This document shows positions 14,836 to 27,892 of a stretch of 64,000 bases of DNA, piece after piece. Numbering within the stretch: the stretch's first letter is position 1; each line of letters opens with the position of its first letter. This DNA is from Heterodera schachtii. Lineage: Eukaryota; Nematoda; Chromadorea; Rhabditida; Heteroderidae. Both the position numbers and the translations under genes were made by a program. The notes under the pieces were generated by a model. The model was not told the origin of the DNA, made no database searches, and worked only from the letters and a program-made list of their open reading frames with translations. The stretch spans positions 822,441-886,440 of the forward strand of contig SIJG01000032.1 of assembly GCA_023374025.1 (NCBI GenBank), written 5' to 3'.

Positions 14836-17800
14836 TTAAATTCCCGTCATCGGTGGCACCTTACAGCACACAAAAATGCCGGATACGGTAGACGGCTGGC
14901 AGGTGTACGGTGGTGTACAGTTACCATAATCATTGTCACTGTCGCCATGGTAATGGTGATGCCTTTTCACTGTACCAGCAGTTGGCGATACTTTGACGTC
15001 AGCAGACAAGCAGCTAGAAGACATCACGAAAATTTGAGATATTGTTACAGTATAATTGAGCAACCAATACCCACAGTAATTCGCCTCTCAATTAAATGGA
15101 TTACGGTAGTGTTGGTTAAAGTAGTCTTACCGTTTTGCGTGCCGAGTGCGAGGGTCGACCTGCGGTAGTCGCGCATCAGGGCAAAACGCGATTGGCGAAC
15201 AACACACGCGTGGCGCTTCCTCCCCCTTCGCGGCATGCTTTCGCCGCTGCACGTCACGCTTGCACACGAACGAGGGCGGGCATGTGCCATGCTGCACGCT
15301 GTCAAGGTCGCCATGCAGCGCTGCAGCAGTGCCACAGCTGCGCAGTTCGCCAGTTTCCGGATTCCTGAAAATTTTGCAAATTTCAGAATTTTCAAAAAAA
15401 TTTTTTGTAAATACCTATATGGTTCACGATTGTCAGGGCAATGCCGCCGCGCAATGGCAGCAGAAATAAGCCCGTAATTTGTTGTATTTGTTTTGGAATA
15501 GTCACGCATTTGCTGTGCCTTGGATGCTCGCCTTAAATACAGTAACCAAATTTTTACCGTATCCCAATCATAATTTCATGGAAAAAGGACTAATCGAATT
15601 TAAAATTGAATTCTTCGGGATTTGGTAAAATTATCTGTTTTTTTTCATTTAGCACGAAAATTCTTACAAATTAATTTTTCATGAATTTTTTTTGGAAAAA
15701 TTTCATTTTTATATTTTAAATTTTTCAAATGAATACAGATATTAAGTGCAACACATTTACGAGATTAAGCATGTGCTTGTTTCTCTACCTGTTCACTGGG
15801 AACGGGTGACAGCACACGTACAAGCCGGGCCGATTGGACATGGCACATGTGTAAGAGGGAGGGCATTCCGCTAAAATTGACGAGCAAATCGTGAAAAAAA
15901 TTTTGAAAAAAAAACAAAAACTCACAGGCTTGCCCAAGCATAACACAATACCGTACCAATTGGCCTAAATAGGCTGCAAAAAAGCGAATTTAAATTTTAA
16001 TGTAAATTAAGTTTACCGTATTCCCATGGGGGATTATTTTTCAACCTCCTCAGAAAGGGGGGGGGGGGATAATTGGAGACTGGAGGATTATTGGAGGTTG
16101 GGGGATTAATGGAGATTGAGGGATAATTAGAGAAAACACGGTAGATGGGGCATATGGATATTTATATAATTGCAATTTAATCGCTCTCCATTTTCGGTTC
16201 CGATTTTTACTTTAGGTTTTACTCTCTAAATTTCTGTGGCCAAGTAACATAAAAACTTAAAAAAATATATTTTTCTTTTGTATAAGAATTGGATTAAATG
16301 CAGTTTTCTTAAATAAATAAAAGCATTTTTGTAGAATTCACGAAATAAAAAACCAAAAAAAAATGAAAAAATTTTAATTTATTTTTTTTTGAAATTCAAT
16401 TTTTTTTTCGAATTAGGGATGGGGAGGGGGGTTCTTTAGACCATCCTCCACCATTGGCATTGATACGGTTCCGGCCCTGGCACTACAACCCAAAAAAGGC
16501 CATTGATTAATTGTGTGACCCGGCATTTGGCCGTCCATGCAGTAAGGTTGGCCCATCTGATTGGTGGTGATCAGTCCGCTGGTGCCAGGCGGAAGCGCAG
16601 GCACCAGCGGCGGCGCTGGAGGGAAAACCGCGCCGCCGGTGCCGCTACCGTAACCGCCAGCATTGCTACCGTATCCGCTGCCGCTACTGCCGCCGTACCC
16701 CGTTCCGGCGCCGGTAGCACCGGCCAAACCGGCCCCTCCACAGCACACATAGACGGCGGGCTGTGTGTTAAGAAGAAAAAATGTTTTTGGCGCGCCAGAA
16801 ATTTTTTAATAATTTTTTTTTTGCCTAAAATGTTTACCACAGATGATTGCATGCATGTGTACCTGAAAATTATAAAAAAAATTTTCTATAGGCTAACTAA
16901 GCTCAGGCTTATAGAAAAAATAAATTATTTAGCAAAAAATTAGGTTCTAATTTTGAAATTGTATATAACACACCCAAATACCCCTCAAAATGCCGTCGCT
17001 CAACCAAATTCCAAAAATTTTCTTTTTGGCATTTTGCTAGGCACTATGCCAAATTTTCTTTTTGAATTTGCAAATGAATTCTCCACATTTTCTATTACAT
17101 CCAAATTACCCGGTTGGACATGCGTGTAGCGTATTTGCCGCTGTGGCAGATGATTGTCCGCTTCCCGCGGTTGTTGAGCGTCGCATTACGGTAAGTGAAC
17201 AAAGGCGAGGGTTGTTGTTCACCATCAGAGTACTGTATGTGCGAGTAAAATAAGCATTAGAATTGGTGTTACTGTATTTTGAAATGTTGTTGCAATGAGA
17301 GAAAATACTGTATACAAACAAATTCACTAAATATATCTATTTATATATATTATTACCTGTACTCATGCGGGCACTGTATGGTGGACGCCAAGCGACAGCA
17401 CATGAAAATGCCGCTAACAGATGACTGGGCACATGAAAAGCCTGAAGGGTTTTTAGGATAATTTAATCCATGGATTATTCTTGTATTAATTATATAGGGT
17501 ATATGTATGACATAGCTTTATGGCTACATACAAATCTACTCGATTTAGCGTATATTACTGCTTTACAATACATAGGTTTCAGGTATATTTATGGTTTGTA
17601 TACCGTTGATATATTATATCCCTTGGTTAATATGCATATACGAGAGTATATTTATGCCTCATATTGCTGATCCATTGAATCAACGAATTTCGATTGTCAT
17701 TGAAAAACTATGTCAGAGAATTTGATAAGCCGTGATACAAAAATAATACAAAAAACATTGTTTTCTTACCATGAGGGCATGTCATGTCCAGTGCATCTTG

Positions 17801-20800
17801 GCAAAAATGGTGAGCACCCTGAAAGTTTTGGGGAAAATTTTTTCCAAAAATTTCCGTTTTTCCATTATGGGCTACTAACCCTTTGGTCCTCGTACGCACT
17901 CCACCCAACCGGGCAGGTGAGCTCGTCCACCGGAGGCCGAAAAGTGATGGACTCAATCGGCTGCTCGGTTTGCAGCGGCGGCGGCAGGTCAGTGTTCGGC
18001 AGCGGCTCAGGGGGGTTCGAAAAATCCGAAAAAAAATTTTCAAAAAATTTTCAGATTTGTTTCACTTGCGCCCTCTGTTACCACGTTGGGGTTGGGCGGC
18101 ACTGTCATTCTGCGACAGCACACATGCACATCCGGACGATTTGAAAGCGCTGAATTTTTATGGAAATTCAAAAAATTTCGGTTTTTTCATACTCAAAAAA
18201 GGATTTAAATTTTTTAAGGAAAATTCCTGAAAATCATATGGAATCTCTCAGGGCACTGAATGAGTTTTTCCTGCTTACTTCCATTATTCTTTAAGTGGTT
18301 TTTTAAAAAATTTTTCAAACTTTTTCGTTATACCCCCCTCCCTCCCATTAAAAACTCATGATCCCGACAAAGAAAATCAATTTTCGAGGGTAATTTTAGG
18401 CCTGACCAAAATTTGGCGTCGAAGCAAAATTTATGCTTTTATCGATGATTTTATCACTATTTTGTCAATGCTTTTAAAATAAAGAGATATCTTATCATAT
18501 CGTATATTAATTGGTTCCTCTCGTCGAGAGGAATCGAATGGTATTAGGTTTTAGGGTTTTCGGTGTCTCTATCAAACGTAAAATAGCCCAACAAGTTTTG
18601 TACTGGAATGGGGCGGATCAATTTTTAAGCCGGAGACCAGCATTTTAAAATGTGCAAAATTCCAAAGAAATAGCTCCTATAAAATTTATGCAATTAAAAA
18701 ATTTTTACCGCACTCGTAGCCGGCCGGGCATTCACTTGGCCATGTGATCGGATTGCATTGTACGACTCTGCCTGAAGGGAGAGAAGGATTTTTTTTTTTG
18801 AACTAGGGTTCGGCCTTGGGTGCCAAGGACGTCCTTGAAAATCTTTGCTGATCTTTATTCTGTCCTTGACAAAACGTCCTTAATTCCAAGAATGTCCTTG
18901 CCAAGATAAAAATTTGATAAGCTAAGCATTGTGCCCTTTTAAAGGGAGGCTGAAGTGAGTTAGGGTTTTTTATTTCCAAAAATTCGAGAATTTCTGACGC
19001 TTGGCGCGGGGACGACTGACCCGGCTCCTGTTGGTACGTCTCGCGCCCGTCTGCGCACAACACCACGGCAGCGGGTGTGCCACAGCACACGTACCGGTTC
19101 AGTACATTGGACAATTGGCATGTGTAGGAGGACTGAAAACACGGGCAGGGAATGGGGTTGGAATTTTTCGTTGGAAATTCCGGAAATAAATTTTTCGTAA
19201 ATTTTTAATAGATTAAGGGCCGGCGCTCAATTGGGCAAGAAAATGGCCAAAAAAAGCGCTGAAAAAATAAAAATGGAGGCCTAGACTCAGTTGGATTAAA
19301 AAGGCTTAGTGCCGGCGTTCTTTTGGCTAAAAACTAAGCGCCGGCGCCCAGCTAGGCTTCACCATGACTATTTACTTTGCTGCACGGTGAGCCCGGCCCG
19401 GTGCACTCCTCCGGCCTGCCGTTGGGCTTTAACAGAGCAGCTTGGCCTGGGACTGGGCAGACACGGCTAGAAATTTTTTGAAAAAATTAAAAAAAATTCC
19501 TAACCCCTCCCCTAGCCTTCCTCCCCACCCTGGCTCGGTGCTTTCACAGCACAAAAATTCGCTGGCCCGATTTGTTGCCTGCAGGCATTGCGCCTCAGCC
19601 GGGCACATGGACACGTCCATTGGGGAGCATCGAATCTGTGGCATTTTCAGAATTAAAAAAAATCACAGCCTCTTTTAGAGCCACCCCCATATATTAGGCG
19701 GATCTTTTGAGCCCAATAGGATTGTAAAAGCATTACATAAACACTAAGTAATCAGTGCGCATTCCATTCAAGTTACCGATTCGATGAATACAGTATGACA
19801 GAAACAAAAATCAATTTTTAAATAATATCATATTCTTCTACTTTATACGGTATTTTCTTGATACAGTAATGATAACACTGGTCTTATCAGCTGACCGGGC
19901 TTTGTGTGCGCACGTCCAACGAGGAGACGAAGCCTTGCGGGCACATGGCCAACGAAGGGATGGAACAGCATATGAACCTGACGTTTTTTTTTCCAAATTT
20001 GGCACATAATAAAATGCCAATTTTTTTTTTGAATTTACACATTCGGTTGGCCAATTGACTCATCGCATTGGTACCCATTTGGACACGCGCTGATGCCCTG
20101 CCGTGGGGAGCAGTAGCGCGGGCTTGACCCGTCGCGCAATAAAATTTGCTGAAAAATTGCCAAATTCAGTTTACTGGAAAAAAAAATTCTGCCTCCCGTT
20201 AGAAATGGGCCAACTGAGCGCGATGGATAGGGAGGGACTGAAAATTTTGCCTGATTGGGGCAGATGGGCGCTGCAGCAGCAGATGGTGGTTGGTTGCGCA
20301 ACCGACTGCAACAAATGTTCATCTCCGGATCGTCACGCGAATGCACGCACTGATACCTGTGGCGGTTTGGCATTTTAAAGTGATCGAAAATGTTTAAAAA
20401 GTGATCAGAGAATTTTTTTGGCGAATTTGAGTCAAAAGTTGTGGGAATTTGTGAAAAATTCTAATTTTTTGGGCTTCCGAAAAATCTGGAACTCTTCTTG
20501 CTGGTGCTTACCCTTCGCTGCATTGGCCGGGCGCAAGTAAATCACACGGTACGTAGCCAATCGCTGAAGGCTCCGGCTGCATTCCGACAGGGCATAGCTT
20601 AGTTTATTATTTTTGGAAAAAAAGAAAAGATTAATTTGTTCGAATTGCTAAAGGGATTATTGATAATTTAGAACTTTCAAGGACATGTGGAAATCATTAT
20701 TTTCAAGGACATAAATTTGGTGGAAGGAGTTTTTTAAAAAAATAATTTCTTAGTTTTTTAAACACCAGAATATTTTCAAAACAAAATTAAAAAATCGCCG

Positions 20801-23800
20801 GTTAATTTCCATTTTAATTTTTGATTTCACAGACTTTTTTTCGAAGAATTAATGAAAAATTTATAAAATATGTCATTGAATCCAAGTACAAAACCACCCT
20901 TTTGAATTTATTTATTTTTTACTGGCAAAGATTGCCGCGCATTGCGACAACAGATCATCATGCCGAAGGCGTTCAGTGCCGAAACGCAACTGCTGCCGCT
21001 TGGACAACGCTGGGCGCCCAAGTCACAAAAAACATTTTGGCCCTTAAAGATTAAGATTTTGTACAAATTCTTACGGAATTTTTGAATTAATTTTATCACA
21101 GTATAGCTACGTTGTGAGAATTTTTTGAATTATAACGGTGAAATCGTTTTTAAAAAATTAAAAAGCAAAATCGTTTTTTTAGAAAATTAACACTTGTATT
21201 ATTTTAATGAGATTATACAGTAACCGTAACTCATGGCTTTTCTCGACCATACCTTAATGTTGGCTACAGTATACGGTTTAAATCCGTAGACTTTTCTCAA
21301 AGTTTGGCCTCAAATCTCGAAGGTTTTACATTTCTTAGCACGGGCACTTGAGCACCGGATGGGCAACGGTAGGTGGGTTCGTCCCTGTTGCTGCTTCTGC
21401 TGCTACTGCTTGAACTTGGCGTCCGTCGCGGCGCGGGCAACTCCAACAATGGCGACGACGAGGGTGACGGACGCTCGCCGCCGCCACGGTTATTACCGTA
21501 ATCGTCGTTGTCACTGTAGTCGCCACCGTATGAGTCGGCGCGACCGCGTGACACTGGCGGCAACTGTCGCTGTTGCGCTTGTTGAAAGATGAGCCGATTT
21601 GGTGTCCGTTGTGCACTGCAACACACCCCAATGCGTGGATTTTCCACGGACTGTTCACAAATGAACCTGTGTTAAATTTTTTGATTGTAAATACTGTATT
21701 TACGGGTACTGTATGTATAAAATTTCTTGCTACTGTATCCATTTGTATTACATTAATACGCAAAAAATTTCAGACAAATTTTTGACCTCGAATTGACAGA
21801 AATTTTCTAAGAGTTGAGTTTCACTAGGAAATAATTTTTTATGGCGGGCGCTAAAATTTACCGGTCGCCGCAGGGCACTCGCCCGTCAATGGTACAGTGT
21901 CTCGGGTTACCGTTGCCCACCAGCTCAATACGGTCGTCCGGACTTGGACAGGACAGTGACCGCATGGACACGGAGCGCGCGCTCTGGCGGCCATGGTCGC
22001 GGTGCCGCGCCCGATGGCGACGCCCGTGCCGCAAATGGTGGCGCAGTAAATCTGTTTTTTACATTAATTTTAATTAAAATCAGTATGGAAATTTAATTAA
22101 AAACTAAGATTTTAATTCAGAAAAATTATCCTTAATCTATTTTTTACGAATTGTTAATTAATAATTATTGTTTTTGAAAAGTTATTTTTAGTTTATTCAA
22201 ATTTAATAATGTGTTTTAAATATACATTTAAATCTTAATTGATTATTATCTAAATATAAAATAAAATTCATAATAATTTATTTAAATAGATTTTTTTGAT
22301 GTTTAAAAAATGTCGAATATTTAATTTTAACTCATTTTTCTTATTTATATTTGGCTGGGTTTAACCTTTTTTGGCAAGAAGTTTCACAAACTAATTTTTT
22401 GATAATTATTTTTTATTTAATTATTTTTCATTTTACCCTCATTATCATTATCGTCGGTGGTGGCTCCCGGTTCACAGCACACAAATTGTTGGCTAACTGG
22501 AGACAACAAACATGCAGCTGAGCTGGGACAACTGCCACGGATTGTCGGATGACAGAACTGAAAAGCTGCAAAAATTGGTGTCTGTTTTGTTTAATTTTGG
22601 CGGCATTTTTTGGCATTTTGATCAACTAAAAAATTTTCAATTTTTAACTGACCTTTTTTCTTGAAAATTTCAAACAATTTTTTTCCCATCCCATGCATAC
22701 ATGAGTATACTTAAAAATGGATATATAATATTATAGCACAGTCACTGGAATAATTGTGATGCTCGAGAGTCTCGATACCGAGTCTTGTCTTGAGAAATTT
22801 TGGTGAAAAATACAAAAAATTGTACTAGTTGCCATTGATTAATTAATTGCCGTAATGCCTAATTACCGTTATCAATGATTCTTAATGATTTATTGCCGTA
22901 ATCGTTATCTGTAATTGCGTTCCAGCCCCTCAGCCAAATCTCACAATGTTCAGCTGGTCCGGTGCGTTCCATCCCTTCGGGCACAGCGCTCGCTGTTGTT
23001 GCTCATCACTGTCCTCCTCGGCACCGCTGCAGCAGATGCTAACGCCTGGCATATTGCTGGCCTACGGTAATGGTAATTATCAACTAATTAATAGTGCATT
23101 AATTAATTAATCAATTTCGTATAGATATATTTGACACCTGACAAATTGTGTCCTGAGGACACTCCACCGGGTTGTCAAGCTAAAAATTTGGAGAAATTTT
23201 TACAAAAATATATATATATTTTGACAAAATTTAATTTTCAAAATTTTTTGTTTAATATTTTTACAAAACCAAAAAATGAATTGTTAGCCTTAGAAATTTT
23301 CAACTGGTAATTTATTTATTATTTTAATAAAAAAATTTGGAAAATACGTATTACATAAAATATTTAATAGTGAAAATGGGATGCCGTTCTAATACAAAAA
23401 TTACAGTACACCTCGCAAATTTGTGGGTATTCTCTGCTGGGAAATGGTGTGCCGTCAGCAACCGTGCATTCATATGATGTGAGCATGCCACAACACACCT
23501 TAATGTTTGGGCTTCGAAATTTATGTGCCAAATTAGGAAATTTGAATGGCACTGAAACGGTTTTGGCGCTGAAACGGCTGTTTAGGCGTTATTTAACGGT
23601 CAGGGTCGTTTTCGTACCGCCATTTTCGTACCGCCGTTTTCGTACCGCCGTTTTCGTACCGTGGACGTTTTCGTACCGCCGTTTTCGTACCGCCGTTTTC
23701 GTACCGTGGACGTTTTCGTACCGCCGTTTTCGTACCGGGGACGTTTTCGTACGAGTTCTTGTACAAGCGTCAGATTCGATTTGAATAACTTAAGAATCCC

Positions 23801-26800
23801 ATTCATAAAATATAATGTAGAAAATTCATAAATTTAACAAAAATAACAAAATTCCGGGACAAAATAAGGTCGCATCTCATAGTTTCGGGAAATATCGGCG
23901 AGAAAATTGTCAATGTTCTCGGTATTGACATTGGCTGGTTCATTTTGTAGTTAATAAAAGCTAAATTGTCAAAACATTAAGAGATTCTTCCAACAATTAA
24001 GAAAAATTCAGCCAGGTTTCATTGCATTTTTATCGATCGAATATTATTTTTCGGAATTTTCTTTGTATTTTTCGGCATGTTCTTCACTAAAATCAAATTT
24101 TGACGCAAAAAGTCAAACTCCTCCATTTAGAGTTAGCGAAAAAAAAAGTCATTTGACTTAAATTCCCAGCCCTAGTAATTACTTAGATAAAATAATAATT
24201 ATAAATGCAATTTTTTTGCATATCCACTGGTACGAAAACGGCGGTACGAAAACGTCTCCGGTACGAAAACGGCGGTACGAAAACGGCGGTACGAAAATGG
24301 CGGTACGAAAACGTCCTGGCCCGGTTATTTAAGCGTTAAACTTAATGAAAATTTATGGCATCATTTTTTTCTAACTTCAATTTGAGTACGCCAAATTTGA
24401 AAATGGGTTACAGTATCCCTACCCGTTGTCCGGTGGGTGCGCCACTGATGGCACTCACTGTTTCACGGCACTTGGATTCATCCGGACATACTTCTGGGCG
24501 TGTTAACAGGCACAGACGAACATTGCCTAGTGGTGTAAAATTCAAGAATTAGTCTCGAATAAAGCTTGAATGATACTGTAAATAATCTCCGGGAAAGGAC
24601 ACTAATTAGATATTTCTATTGATCGAAATAGGATATGAGCAGCGTCAATTTAGCAAGAACCCTAGCCACCCAAAGGGTCGGCATGTGGCATCCTAGAGTG
24701 ATCCGACAGGTTTCAACTGATCGGATCTCGGATAGAGAGGATGGATTTATAAATTGAAATTTTTAAGGGGATAATAGTATTTTGTAGAGAAAATTTCGAT
24801 TTTACTTATTGGTACCCCCTCCAGATTTTAAAAAAGCGCCGAAAAAATGGCATTAAAAGCAACAAAAAAAGGTCATCGCCAGGGGGCGGTAGGGCGCGGA
24901 ATTCCCTCAAAGCCTAAATCCTGGGACAGTCCCTATTAAAGGATTTTAGGGAATTTCATCAAAAAAAAAGCTGATCAAGTCAGACCCTGGACTGACTGAC
25001 CATGCTCGTCCCGAAGCGGATGCTCCGCGTCTCGTGGACATTGGCCCGGCGGTCCGCAACAAATTTGTTGCGTGTTGTGGCAACGGAACGCCTGTGGACA
25101 GTCCATGTTGTGGTCACAGTGCGTAAACGATGCGGTGCCAAGCTCAATGTGCGCAATTTCGCCTGGCGCGCATTTGTTGTTGGACAAAATTTTTGTGCCG
25201 AGCGCAGCTTTGACGTTGGCATTGTGCCACTATTGACGGGGGACGGTGCCCGGATTTTGCTCGGCTTAACAAACATTTTAATGGAGCGATGAGGTGAAAA
25301 GGATTAATTAGTGTAAGACTGCTTCTCAAGACTGAATTTTTCCAAGAGACTCGACACCGGATTTATCCATCCCCTTACTCGGGACAGAATTAATCCCCAT
25401 ATTCGAGATCTACCGAAATTATCGCGATTAATTGAATCAAGTGTTTTCCTGATGTTGCAGCAAAAAACTTACCTAAAATCGGGACCCAAAAAAGTCGAGA
25501 AACCATCTCGTTCTTTAATTAGCATATCAGTTTGGGACCCTCAAATTTGGAGCAGCAGATTATGGTTTTCCCTTTGTTTTTTAAATACACTAAATTTGAA
25601 AAATCTCAAAAAATGGAATGACTAAAATTTAATTTTTGAACCACGCAAAGACAAAAACAACTGAGTTTGCAATTGTTCGAAAATTCAAAAAAAAAAAAAA
25701 ACTTCGTTTCAACGCCCGAAAATTTTTGAAGCCATGAAACGCCGACTTCGAATACCCGAAAATTTTTAGGCGTCAACACCTACAGTATTCTTAATCGCCT
25801 GCAACTGTTGCTGCTGATGTACGGCACCACAGCATTGGTAGTCGGCAATCCAAAAGTTGAACCGGCACTGCGCCCCCGGAGGGCATGCCGGCCTTGAATT
25901 TTGTTGGTGATGGTGCTCTTGAGGGGAACAGGTGAGCACCTCGCCACGCTTGTCAAACATTGGCACTTCACCGGCCGGACAGCCTGTTTAAGGGGGGAAT
26001 TTTGTTTTTCGGGAGACGATCATTTTGAAATTTCGAAAATTGAGCGATTTTTTTTCTACCAAAATTCGGTTAATTTTAAAAACACAAATTTAAACAAAAG
26101 GGTAAACATTAAAGAAAAATTACCTGAATCAGGCTCACAGCATTGGAATCGATCTATCTAAATTTTTGGAGAAATTCTCGAGTAAAAGGAGTGATATACT
26201 GCAGTGATGGGCTACGGTATCAGGTTTTAAATCACCACAAATCCCGTTCCAAAAATTGGACATGTTTTTTCACACGATAAACTCAATTTTGTCGAGATTT
26301 TTTAAATTATAAGAAAATCACATAAGATTTCCGGATTACACAGTCTTACAATTTTACAGTAAACGCTGGCTTACTGTAAAGCTCCACTCGCACACCGCAT
26401 TGCCCGCGCATTCCGGCAATGCGCCCGGCACGCACAGTTGCACACTGCCGTTGCTTGCATGGCGCAACACGCGCTGACCCGTGCCGCATCCTTCGCCCGG
26501 GTCTTTGCCACAGCAGCGATGCTGGCCGTCCAGCGAGTCCTCATAGCACAGGGCACCACCTAATGACATTTTTAGAAATTTTTAAAAATTCAATTTGGCG
26601 CCAAATGGCATTGTGTGAGGCGCAGTGGTGAAAAAATAAAAATAAACTTCGGGGTTCTGAGAAAGCATGATCTGCTGGCCTTGGTTACATGATTGGACCT
26701 AGACCTGAGTTTTCTGGAAAAAATCCAGGAAAACGCAGGTCCATAAACACCAGGTTGCCGAAAATAACCTGGGCCTAGGATCAGAAAAATCCAGGCCTGG

Positions 26801-27892
26801 ATCAAAGTACAACCCGAACTCGAGAAAAAAAAATGCATTTTTAATCCATTTTCAATTTATTGTCTCCAAGGCGAAGCCAACTGAGGTATTTTTGCCAAAA
26901 GATTACGAATGAATCACTGTGTTCGGCTGTCTTTTTTTGTGGGACTCAAATATATGGCCGCAAATGTACGCGAAAATTTCAAAAAAAAAACACCTGGACA
27001 ACTGCTTGGCCTAGTCGGCTCACAGCTCACCCATTCGCCGTTGACATTTTGCAGTTGTCGCGTGCCTGAGAATTAATGAGTATTGAAACAAAATTGCTCT
27101 GAAATTCACTGCCTAATAAATGGCCTAATTATTGTAATTAGCTAATTAGTTAAATTACCTTTGGGGCATCCAACAGGCGGTGGGGCTTGGTCCAACGGTT
27201 GCACGCAACAAACGCGCGAACGCGTGCTGCATGACGCTGGTGGCAAGCAGTCCATGTCATGTGTGCACTGCAGCACCGTCTGATTGGGCGCTGTAATCAT
27301 TTTGTATTAACAATTCCAAGGAAAACAATTGAATGTTGGTTAATCCAAAAAAATCAATAATTATAATTACTTTCTATTAAGAGTCAATTAATCCTCATAG
27401 TCATACATAATGAGTTTGGAACAATTTTTATGTTTAATTTTTTTTATTTAAAAATATGACAATTTTTAAAAAATGAGTAATTTTAAAATGATAAATTTAA
27501 ATATTTTAATTTTTGAATTTTCAACAAAAAATTTCCAAAACTTAACTCAAATTTTTAAGATAGTATCCAGGTGCTTATTGTTAGCTTTAAAAATTTAAAA
27601 TTAAAAATCATTTAGAAAACAGTCTAAATTGCAACAAATAAAAAAGTTTTTCAGCGCCTTGTGCGCTCAAGGGTTCGGCTCCCACTGGGTGACGGCATGA
27701 TATGCAACACTGCATGCTGTTGTACACACAGAACTTACGCATCAACATTGGGATTCCTCGCGCATCGCACAGTTCGTCGCCTGCCGTCGCCGCTGCGCGC
27801 GTCTTCCTCCCACTCGTACTGTCGCAAGGCGTGCAAATCAAAAGGGCAACAAGCATCACAAATGTCGTCACAGTGACGACGTGCAACGGCAT
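14836..27892 (-). CDS. Secreted multi-repeat Lustrin-type cysteine-rich protein, 34 exons, 1362 aa
   Basis: Lustrin-type modules (Pfam Lustrin_cystein) occur in secreted extracellular-matrix and protease-inhibitor proteins of nematodes; the exact role here is unknown. Exons: 27739-27892, 27159-27290, 26994-27065, 26375-26559, 26124-26157, 25784-25983, 25001-25229, 24423-24526, 23412-23498, 23138-23179, 22945-23061, 22437-22557, 21862-22051, 21330-21666, 20923-21042, 20512-20597, 20251-20356, 20039-20148, 19896-19977, 19529-19635, 19376-19466, 19021-19132, 18709-18771, 18082-18149, 17880-18005, 17770-17818, 17357-17441, 17110-17160, 16838-16862, 16490-16760, 15926-15964, 15789-15870, 15131-15364, 14836-15013. 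They total 4089 nt and stay in frame throughout. Exon 1 encodes a signal peptide ([20 protein letters not shown]). About 20 units follow the pattern C-x-CP-x-G-x-C ... (V/I)CC. Exon 14 has an Asp/Ser-rich linker and exon 30 a Gly-rich linker. No Kunitz domain was seen. Intron 17 has a GC donor. Confidence 0.9.
23597..24323. mobile_element. Mutator-like non-autonomous foldback element in a Lustrin-gene intron
   Basis: Both ends are inverted copies of each other and are built from a 14-bp unit, GGTACGAAAACGGC (reverse complement GCCGTTTTCGTACC), repeated several times over roughly 90-150 bp. The outer tips are CGGTCAGGGTCG on the left and, as reverse complement, CGGGCCAGGACG on the right. A perfect 9-bp direct repeat, GTTATTTAA, flanks the element at 23588-23596 and 24324-24332. 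The interior is AT-rich without an ORF. Long inverted ends with a 9-bp target duplication fit MULE-type miniature elements. It fills most of intron 8 (23499-24422). Confidence 0.75.
26688..26815. repeat. Interspersed CCTGG / GGTTGCCGAAAA repeat, copy 1
   Basis: A stretch of inverted CCTGG/CCAGG words around CAGGTTGCCGAAAATAAC lies in an intron of the Lustrin gene. The same core, CAGGTTGCCGAAAATGG with the same flanking CCTGGACC/GGATCCAGG words, recurs at 54283-54365 inside the BRI3-like gene, and a weaker relative is seen at 6117-6200. It is probably a short dispersed palindromic element. Confidence 0.5.

Noticed and set aside
16571..16943. ORFs on both strands over the glycine-rich exon
   Set aside because: GC-rich Gly/Tyr/Ser coding sequence keeps other frames open; only the frame with VCCGG and correct splicing fits the Lustrin gene.
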